In this document: positions 6,193 through 11,379 of the stretch, piece by piece
How positions within the stretch are numbered: the first letter of the stretch is position 1
Layout of the letters: every line of letters starts with the position of its first letter
Assembly: GCA_021129835.1 (NCBI GenBank)
Contig: JAJOKM010000149.1
Coordinates: 1-11,379, forward strand
DNA length: 11,379 nucleotides
From: Thermodesulfovibrionales bacterium
GTDB taxonomy: Bacteria > Nitrospirota > Thermodesulfovibrionia > Thermodesulfovibrionales > Dissulfurispiraceae
Direction: 5' to 3'
Program-made: the position numbers and the translations under genes
The notes under the pieces: model-generated
Told to the model about the DNA's origin: nothing
The model's database searches: none
Seen by the model: only the letters and a program-made list of their open reading frames with translations

Positions 6193-8437
6193 TTTTCTCT
6201 TGTGTAGCGCACACAGTACACGGCTCAGATTCAAGTTTTTCGCTCACATCGCAGACCGGTTTTAAAACTGCTGGGAGTTCTGCCATCTCAAAGCCCAACA
6301 GACGTGCAGAGTTGAACGAAACGCCCAGGGAGTGAAAAATATGTAAAAAACCACCAGCAAGCGGAGTAATTAATCCCATGGCGCCAAGGATAACACCAGC
6401 CAGATTGGAATAGGTAGTGATGCCGTAGTTTTGCTCGATGATTCTGATTGTCTCTCTGCTCAAAGCCCTGACATATGATATTTTCCATAACTCACTGGTA
6501 GCCAGGGCAATATCGGCCGCTTCAATAGCCACATCAGATCCGCCTGCGCCCATAGCGATCCCGATATGTGCCTTTGACATTGCCAATGCGTCATTTACCC
6601 CATCCCCGACCATAATGGGCAATTTCCCTTCGCTGATGAGCTTTTCGATCACTGCTGCTTTGTCTTCAGGGAGAAGATCGGCATGACAAAAGTCAACTTC
6701 AAGCTCCTTTGCTATTTTATTGGCTACTACCGCCTGATCTCCGGTAATCAGATGGACTTCCCTTATCCCGTCATTCCTGAGGTGCTGTATGATTCTCTTG
6801 GCGTCAGGCCTGATCCTGTTCTTTATACCGATCAGACCGATCAGTTTATCAGATCTGGCTACAAAGACAGTGCTTTGACCTTCAGTGGTCAGGTGATCTG
6901 CATCTTTTCCGTACCGCCCTGTCCTGATACCATGCATGCGCATCAAATGTTTGTTGCCCACAAGGATTTTGTGGCCGTCTATACTGGCCTCCATGCCCCG
7001 TCCAACAATCACTTGACAGGCAGCATGGCCATGGACATCTATTGCCATTTCTCTTGCCTTGTCTCTGATCGCCCATGCCAGCGGATGGTGGCTGTGCAGT
7101 TCAGCGGTGGCGGCAACGCTTATCAGCTTATGCTCGGAGATTTTTTTGTTATGAATTACAATGCTCTCGACCTCGGGCTGAGAGCAAGTAACTGTGCCGG
7201 TCTTATCGAAGCAGATAACATTCGATCTGCCCACCTTCTCAAGGTAGAGGCCGCCTTTAACCAGGATGTTTTTTCGGGCGGCGTTGGCGATGGCCGCGCT
7301 GACGGCTGTAGTAGCGGCAAGGACAGTGGCACAGGGGCACGACATAATCAAAAGAACAGTCAGCACCCGATAAACGTCTTGAGTCACGATCAGGGTTCCA
7401 ATCGAAACGATTATACCAAGCCTGGTCAGCCGGGCGGACAAAACATCTCCCTGGTCCATGACAGGAGCCCGGGTGGCCAGTGACTCCTCCACCATCTCGA
7501 GCATCCTTGCAAGGTATGTCTCTCTCCCCACCTTTTCTGCCCTGATGTGGATAAATCCATCGTGTATGAGAGTACCGGCAAAGACCTTGCTGCCTGTGCT
7601 CCTGTACTCCGGAACAGAGCGCCCGGTAATATGTGCATCATCTATCGTGGCATGGCCCAAAACAATCGCCCCGTCCACGGGGATACGTTCTCCGGTATGA
7701 ACAGCCACGATGTCTGCGACTTTCAACTCTGATACAGGGAGTGCAACCTCTACTCCACCAATAACCCGATAGGCCCTCTTCTCACTAAGGGAAAGAATGT
7801 TGCGGATAGCCCGTCTGGATCTTTCCGTAACATAATCCTTGACCAAGGTTCCTACCCGCATGATAAAGATAATCTCTATCGCCGTCATGGCTTTGGACAT
7901 AAATAGAGCCACAATAGCAGTGAAGGCCATGAACTGATGCAGGCTGTATTCTTTTTTCTCAGCAATATCCTGCACCGCTTTTTTTAGTATGGGGTAGCCA
8001 AAAAAGATGGTTGTCAGGGCTGGAAGACTAAAGATCGTCTGATTGAGGGGTGTTTTTCCGAAGGCCGACTTGATCAGAAAATAGACCGTAATAAAGGCAA
8101 GGGCCGACACCCCCAAAAGATCCCTGAGCAAGGACCTTGGTTTGGGTGTACCGCTGCCTGTCACAGTCTTTATGAAAGACTCCCTTTCAGGGCGATACCG
8201 GGCAGAAAAAAGTTCGTCCAGTTTTGCAAGGATCGAGTTTTGTGTAACCCTTTTTTCGTCGTACAGAATAACGGCTGAACCAACCACAGAATTGCTCGTG
8301 ACCGCAGCTATGCCTTTCATTTCTTTCAGAGTATCGTTGACGGCAGTGAAATAAGCCAGATCTTTTTTCATCAAGAGACTCCTAATCCGTATCCTGCCGG
8401 GTATCGAATGTCTGATTCTGTAATATGACAAAGCCAT
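6164..8437 (-). CDS. P1B-type heavy-metal translocating ATPase with a TGR actuator motif
   Basis: The protein is 757 aa. The N-terminus (about 1-75, 'HSIPGRIRIRS') is an HMA-like ferredoxin-fold domain without CxxC. Membrane helices follow from about 105. The actuator domain (about 215-305), the transport motif 'SCPCAT' in a helix (C367, P368, C369), the phosphorylation site D411 in 'DKTGTVT', the P1B 'HP' pair (451-452), 'TGDQ' (565-568) and 'GDGVND' (611-616) are all present. The last helices carry 'QNYGITTYSN' and 'FHSLGVSFNSARLL', resembling CtpC-like P1B pumps. Such pumps export transition metals across the inner membrane at the cost of ATP; the metal cannot be assigned. The odd point is T271-G272-R273 in place of TGE. 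The C-terminal tail is cysteine-bearing (C740, C743) and its last residues read through a methyltransferase relic in another frame, so it may have been remodelled. The start is supported by GGGAGGG at 8442-8448. It lies 53 nt downstream of the methyltransferase gene, probably in the same operon as feoAB. Confidence 0.9.
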   Translation of the reverse strand: MALSYYRIRHSIPGRIRIRSLLMKKDLAYFTAVNDTLKEMKGIAAVTSNSVVGSAVILYDEKRVTQNSILAKLDELFSARYRPERESFIKTVTGSGTPKPRSLLRDLLGVSALAFITVYFLIKSAFGKTPLNQTIFSLPALTTIFFGYPILKKAVQDIAEKKEYSLHQFMAFTAIVALFMSKAMTAIEIIFIMRVGTLVKDYVTERSRRAIRNILSLSEKRAYRVIGGVEVALPVSELKVADIVAVHTGERIPVDGAIVLGHATIDDAHITGRSVPEYRSTGSKVFAGTLIHDGFIHIRAEKVGRETYLARMLEMVEESLATRAPVMDQGDVLSARLTRLGIIVSIGTLIVTQDVYRVLTVLLIMSCPCATVLAATTAVSAAIANAARKNILVKGGLYLEKVGRSNVICFDKTGTVTCSQPEVESIVIHNKKISEHKLISVAATAELHSHHPLAWAIRDKAREMAIDVHGHAACQVIVGRGMEASIDGHKILVGNKHLMRMHGIRTGRYGKDADHLTTEGQSTVFVARSDKLIGLIGIKNRIRPDAKRIIQHLRNDGIREVHLITGDQAVVANKIAKELEVDFCHADLLPEDKAAVIEKLISEGKLPIMVGDGVNDALAMSKAHIGIAMGAGGSDVAIEAADIALATSELWKISYVRALSRETIRIIEQNYGITTYSNLAGVILGAMGLITPLAGGFLHIFHSLGVSFNSARLLGFEMAELPAVLKPVCDVSEKLESEPCTVCATQEKKHHSQRRIS

Positions 8438-8490
8438 GTTACCCTCCCGTATCCTTAATTCCCTAAGAGTGACAAGTTAGTTCGCTTCGC

Positions 8491-9111
8491 TCACAACGGC
8501 GCTGACGCTTCATCTTTTACGATTAGATGGGATGCCTTAAGAGAGACACCTCGTTGGTGAACCGTCTGCTTGATATAGGTCCTGCACTTGGCGAGAAGCT
8601 CCTTGTCACAATAAATCGTCTCGAGCGACTTTTTTGCGCTTCGATAAATAATTCTTGCCCCTGAATCAGAAGTGCTGATTACATTAAAAAATATTGCCTC
8701 TTTTGGGGATACAGAAAGAGATATGATTATGATATCAAAGCCCCTTGCAGAGAAACTCGCTCCGTCAGCGACGACAATCTCGATCTGGTCTTCATAGCCA
8801 TACTTTTTTACCCATCTGCGTGCCTTGCTCGCAGTTTTCTGGTCTATCTCGAGGACTACTACAGCGGCCCCGACCATTTTTGCGATAAGCGTTGCCGTGT
8901 ATGGCACGCCTCCACCAATGTGCAGGACCTTCGTCTTCGCCTCGATCTTTGCCATCTTGATCTCCTTCTGTACAACGGCCATGTACGCATTAAGATAAAC
9001 CTTGCCTACCCAGTCATGGCGAGCAGCGAGTCTTTCCATCAATTTAGTTTTACCTAAAAATATGCCCTGCAAAAAGGTGTTTACCTTATAAGACAAAGAT
9101 AAATGCTGCAT
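8491..9111 (-). CDS. Class I SAM-dependent methyltransferase-fold protein, nicotianamine-synthase-like (feo-linked)
   Basis: The protein is 206 aa. A helical N-terminal region (1-55) precedes a Rossmann domain. SAM motif I is 'VLHIGGGVPYTATLIAK' (62-78), the acidic end of strand 2 is 'VLEID' (86-90), motif III is 'VVADGASF' (113-120), and strand 4 is 'FDIIIIS' (125-131). The 'GGGVPYT' loop and the later 'GARIIYRS' recall nicotianamine synthase, whose loop is GSGPxPLT; that enzyme condenses aminobutyrate groups of SAM into a metal chelator. The resemblance is short and could also be that of an ordinary small-molecule methyltransferase. The ATG at 9111 overlaps the feoB end by 26 bp, implying translational coupling, and the neighbours are iron uptake and metal export genes. 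A role in metal chelation is an inference from context. The 3' end merges with a 'ttcgcttcgct' repeat-like stretch. Confidence 0.65.
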   Translation of the reverse strand: MQHLSLSYKVNTFLQGIFLGKTKLMERLAARHDWVGKVYLNAYMAVVQKEIKMAKIEAKTKVLHIGGGVPYTATLIAKMVGAAVVVLEIDQKTASKARRWVKKYGYEDQIEIVVADGASFSARGFDIIIISLSVSPKEAIFFNVISTSDSGARIIYRSAKKSLETIYCDKELLAKCRTYIKQTVHQRGVSLKASHLIVKDEASAPL

Positions 9112-10807
9112 TTATCATTCCTCCCATAGCAAATGCAATAACTATTGTTGACAGGGCAATGACCACCGCATATGCCGTCCCGAATTCCTTCATTAAGACA
9201 GGCAAGACAGCGGCACATGGGATGTAGAAGAGTGCTACGATTGCACCAACAACTGTCTGCGCCAGTGTCAAATCTAACTCTATCAGAGCGGCAACTGCCA
9301 GTTCTCGACGCACAATTCCGATTATAAGCGAGATGCTCGCCTCTGCTGGCAACCCTAATATACCTACCACAACTGGAGTGAGAAATATGCCGATGTGATA
9401 GAGCGCTCCGGTTTCATAGAGCATCCCGGCGATGAAGACACCAAAGATTATAAGAGGAACTGCCGACAGAAGATATGACTTCATCTGCATCCAGACCTTC
9501 TTTGAAACCGACTTGGGGCTTGGAAGGCGATATGGTGGAATATCCATAAGAAAGGTTGGGGCCGTTCCGGGAAGCAGTTTATTCATTATCGCCCCGGCAA
9601 TGAGTATAAAAAATAAGGCAATAAGGTAAACCATTACAACGGCGATGATTGATTTTTCTGCCAAGAGTGTGATGATCGCCCCACTCTGTGCGGCACACGG
9701 AATTGCCATACACATAAGGGTGGCAACAATTATCCTTTCCCGTCTTGTATCTAATGCCCTTGTCGAGAGTATTCCGCAGACGGTGCATCCGAATCCAAGC
9801 AGAAATGGCATAACCGCTCCGCCATGCACACCCATCTTATGAAATATCGCATCTAACAGGCAGGCCAGTCTTGGCAAATACCCGGTATCCTCTAAAATGG
9901 CAAGGAATATATAAAAGGCTAATAAATATGGCAGGACCAGTGCCAGTGGCCATTCGATACCACTTATTAAGACCCCAAAACGCCCAATCAATATCTCGCG
10001 TAATATGCCCTCGGGAACTATTGCTGTGACGGCATATTTTATGGGCGGAAAGATAAAACCCTCAAAAAAGGGCAGAAGCACGAATCGCCTAAGTCCCATG
10101 CCAAGCCCGATAATTGCCCCAAAGGATGATAGCAAGACAAAGATAGCGATTGGAAGGCCAGTGGACGGCCTAATGGTCGCATCCTCTATCCTGTCTAAGA
10201 ATGTGTGGTGGCGGTGGGTTATGGTCTGCACTTGGCTGGTTATCCTGCCAATTTCGACCCACCGTTGGTCATCACTGCGTTTATCGCTGAGCGGCATATT
10301 TAGTCTCTCCTGTTTTGTGCCCTTCGCGGAATACATCTTTAACAATCTATAGATAAGTTCCTTAACTCCCTCGCCAGTAATGGCGACCGTAGGCACTACC
10401 GGGACGCCTAAGAGCTCTTCAAGCCTTTTCACATCGATAGTGATGCCCATGTGCCTTGCCTCGTCCAAGATGTTAACCGCTACGATTACCGGTATCTCTC
10501 TTTCTATCAGTTGAAGCGTCATAAATAGGCTCCTCTCTAGGTTTGTTGCATCCACTACATTGATAACAACCGCATCTCCACTCTCCAGCATATCCACAGC
10601 CACTTCTTCCGCCTTATTAGTTGGCTCAAGCGTGTACGCCCCTGGTACATCAATTATCTCTGCGGCAATGCCTGCAAATTTCATCGTACCTTTTTTGAAT
10701 TCTACCGTTGTACCCGGATAATTAGAAACAACCGCGCTTATGCCAGTTAATCTCGAAAACATAGCGCTTTTGCCCGTATTGGGGTTGCCCATCAGGAGTA
10801 TTCTCAT
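9086..10807 (-). CDS. feoB: Ferrous iron transporter FeoB (variant gate motifs)
   Basis: The protein is 573 aa. The N-terminal G domain has the P-loop 'GNPNTGKS' (7-14), the threonine pair of switch I (T33/T34), 'DVPG' (53-56), the base-contacting 'NILDEA' (112-117) and 'VAITGEG' (141-147). A linker (about 160-215) follows, and then the membrane Gate region from about 217 to the end. FeoB moves Fe(II) through the inner membrane, driven by NTP hydrolysis. It is shorter than E. coli FeoB (773 aa), as many anaerobe forms are. Where E. coli-type FeoB has 'GCNVPA' and 'SCSARLP', this one has 'GFGCTVCG' (338-345, C341 and C344) and 'IPCAAQSG' (369-376, C371), so it belongs to a different Gate subclass. 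The start overlaps the feoA stop as ATGA (10804-10807), and the end overlaps the next gene by 26 bp; both point to a coupled operon. Confidence 0.93.
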   Translation of the reverse strand: MRILLMGNPNTGKSAMFSRLTGISAVVSNYPGTTVEFKKGTMKFAGIAAEIIDVPGAYTLEPTNKAEEVAVDMLESGDAVVINVVDATNLERSLFMTLQLIEREIPVIVAVNILDEARHMGITIDVKRLEELLGVPVVPTVAITGEGVKELIYRLLKMYSAKGTKQERLNMPLSDKRSDDQRWVEIGRITSQVQTITHRHHTFLDRIEDATIRPSTGLPIAIFVLLSSFGAIIGLGMGLRRFVLLPFFEGFIFPPIKYAVTAIVPEGILREILIGRFGVLISGIEWPLALVLPYLLAFYIFLAILEDTGYLPRLACLLDAIFHKMGVHGGAVMPFLLGFGCTVCGILSTRALDTRRERIIVATLMCMAIPCAAQSGAIITLLAEKSIIAVVMVYLIALFFILIAGAIMNKLLPGTAPTFLMDIPPYRLPSPKSVSKKVWMQMKSYLLSAVPLIIFGVFIAGMLYETGALYHIGIFLTPVVVGILGLPAEASISLIIGIVRRELAVAALIELDLTLAQTVVGAIVALFYIPCAAVLPVLMKEFGTAYAVVIALSTIVIAFAMGGMINAAFIFVL

Positions 10808-11037
10808 CCTTCCACTTCAATAAAGACCCTCTCGGCCATTCCTCTCCCAACTGCAACCTTAGCCCTGTCCACCGCAATAACTAGCGGGCCTCTGAGTGGT
10901 GCGGAGGTTATCTTTCGAACAGTCTTTCCAGTCTTGATACCTAATACCGCAAGTCGTCTTTGGATCTTATGCTCACATTCTATATGCCTTATTGTTGCTA
11001 CTTCCCCTTCTGCCAGCTTACACAAATTAGTTACCAT
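10804..11037 (-). CDS. feoA: Ferrous iron transport protein FeoA
   Basis: The protein is 77 aa with an SH3-like fold. It has 'LAEGEVATIRHIE' (8-20), the hydrophobic clamp segment 'RRLAVLGIKTGKTVRKI' (27-43), and the ending 'VAVGRGMAERVFIE' (62-75), where 'v.vgr..A..I.v' is the family signature. FeoA is a small cytosolic partner that binds FeoB and is needed for Fe(II) uptake. Its ATG is preceded by GAGAGG (plus strand 11043-11048) at good spacing. It is the first gene of the likely feoA-feoB-methyltransferase-ATPase unit. No promoter or Fur box could be recognised with confidence in the repeat-filled region upstream. Confidence 0.93.
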   Translation of the reverse strand: MVTNLCKLAEGEVATIRHIECEHKIQRRLAVLGIKTGKTVRKITSAPLRGPLVIAVDRAKVAVGRGMAERVFIEVEG

Positions 11038-11085
11038 TAATACCTCTCTGAAGGTAACTGCTCAGGTTGTCAGGCTAAAGATTCA

Positions 11086-11172
11086 CGGTTTAAAGGTTCA
11101 ACGTTCCAGGTTCAACGTTATAGAGTTTAAAGACTGTTAACTTCGAACCGTGAACCGTGAACTTTGAACCGT
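11086..11172. repeat. Dispersed 'gttcacggttc' repeat cluster upstream of feoA
   Basis: 'ggttcaacgtt' occurs twice (about 11095-11120). It is followed by 'gaaccgtgaaccgtgaac' (about 11145-11162) and 'tttgaaccgt'. An upstream 'ttcacggtt' pairs with the downstream 'aaccgtgaa', so the segment could fold into an imperfect stem. The words match those at 2600-2698. This sits where the feo promoter would be expected, within 140 nt of the feoA start. Confidence 0.65.
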
Positions 11173-11199
11173 CAATACCTAACCCGAACAAACCAGAAT

Positions 11200-11350
11200 T
11201 AAAAATTTCAAAATCCAAATGTCAAATAAAATCCAAAACCCAAATTTCAAAATTTTGACATTTATTCACTTTACTTTTTTGACATTTGGGCAGTGACATT
11301 TGACATTTATTTGAAATTTAGGCCTTGACATTTGTCATTTATTCTCTATC
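11200..11350. repeat. AT-rich 'tgacattt' / 'aaatccaaa' repeat array
   Basis: 'tgacattt' occurs at least five times between 11255 and 11335, with complementary 'aaatgtca' words at the left side ('ccaaatgtcaaat' near 11215). There are also 'aaaatccaaa' copies and an exact 12-bp palindrome, TCAAAATTTTGA (11247-11258). Several copies include the hexamer TTGACA, so -35-like matches here are by-products of the repeat. No gene, terminator or tRNA is seen in 11049-11379. Confidence 0.6.
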
Positions 11351-11379
11351 TCACAATATTTTCTTACCAAAAGAGCAAG

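Noticed and set aside
5923..6234. A 103-codon minus-strand ORF as a real gene
   Set aside because: Only its middle has homology, to a methyltransferase tail with a mutated motif and a frameshift. It is reported as a relic instead.
6683..7483. 266-codon open frame on the plus strand
   Set aside because: It lies wholly antisense to the P-type ATPase, which has every catalytic motif. Its translation has no family features and no ribosome binding site.

Overview
The window looks like a chromosomal segment of an anaerobic, Gram-negative-type bacterium. The gene content (a tungsten aldehyde:ferredoxin oxidoreductase relic, an iron-sulfur flavoprotein, a feo Fe(II) operon, a bacterial eRF1-like protein) and the intergenic repeats built from words such as 'gttcacggtt' and 'tgacattt' recall Nitrospirota or Desulfobacterota genomes. 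That placement is an impression, not a demonstration. No rRNA, tRNA, CRISPR array, transposase or complete insertion sequence was seen.

Left part, mostly + strand (1-5018): a BaeRF/eRF1-like protein (104-1225) converges on a DksA/TraR-type zinc-finger gene (minus, 1237-1635). A 364-nt intergenic stretch follows, holding an imperfect repeat, a perfect 8-bp hairpin and a good sigma70-like promoter. Next come an iron-sulfur flavoprotein-type NAD(P)H oxidoreductase (2000-2581), a tandem-repeat spacer and a DUF1992 protein (2727-3095). The stretch 3104-5018 is a gene graveyard. The N-terminal half of an AOR is joined at a short direct repeat to a class II aldolase/adducin-like gene that has lost its own start. 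That gene also carries a frameshift at an A-run and an in-frame TAG.

Right part, all minus strand (4990-11037), read from right to left: feoA and feoB (ATGA overlap), a SAM-dependent methyltransferase with a nicotianamine-synthase-like look (26-bp overlap with feoB), and a P1B-type heavy-metal ATPase 53 nt further on. The spacing suggests one feoA-feoB-methyltransferase-ATPase transcription unit for Fe(II) or other transition-metal homeostasis. The ATPase has arginine where the near-invariant TGE glutamate of the actuator domain should be. Its last codons run into a previously unmarked relic of a DNA methyltransferase C-terminus (5961-6192). Beyond that lies an HDAC/AcuC-family deacetylase (4990-5907) with a promoter placed so that its mRNA would be leaderless.

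The right end (11049-11379) has no gene and is filled with two families of short intergenic repeats, one of them shared with the spacer at 2600-2700. The points most worth following are the Feo-linked methyltransferase plus ATPase cassette, the TGR actuator motif, the deletion-fusion scar and the two apparently leaderless promoters.
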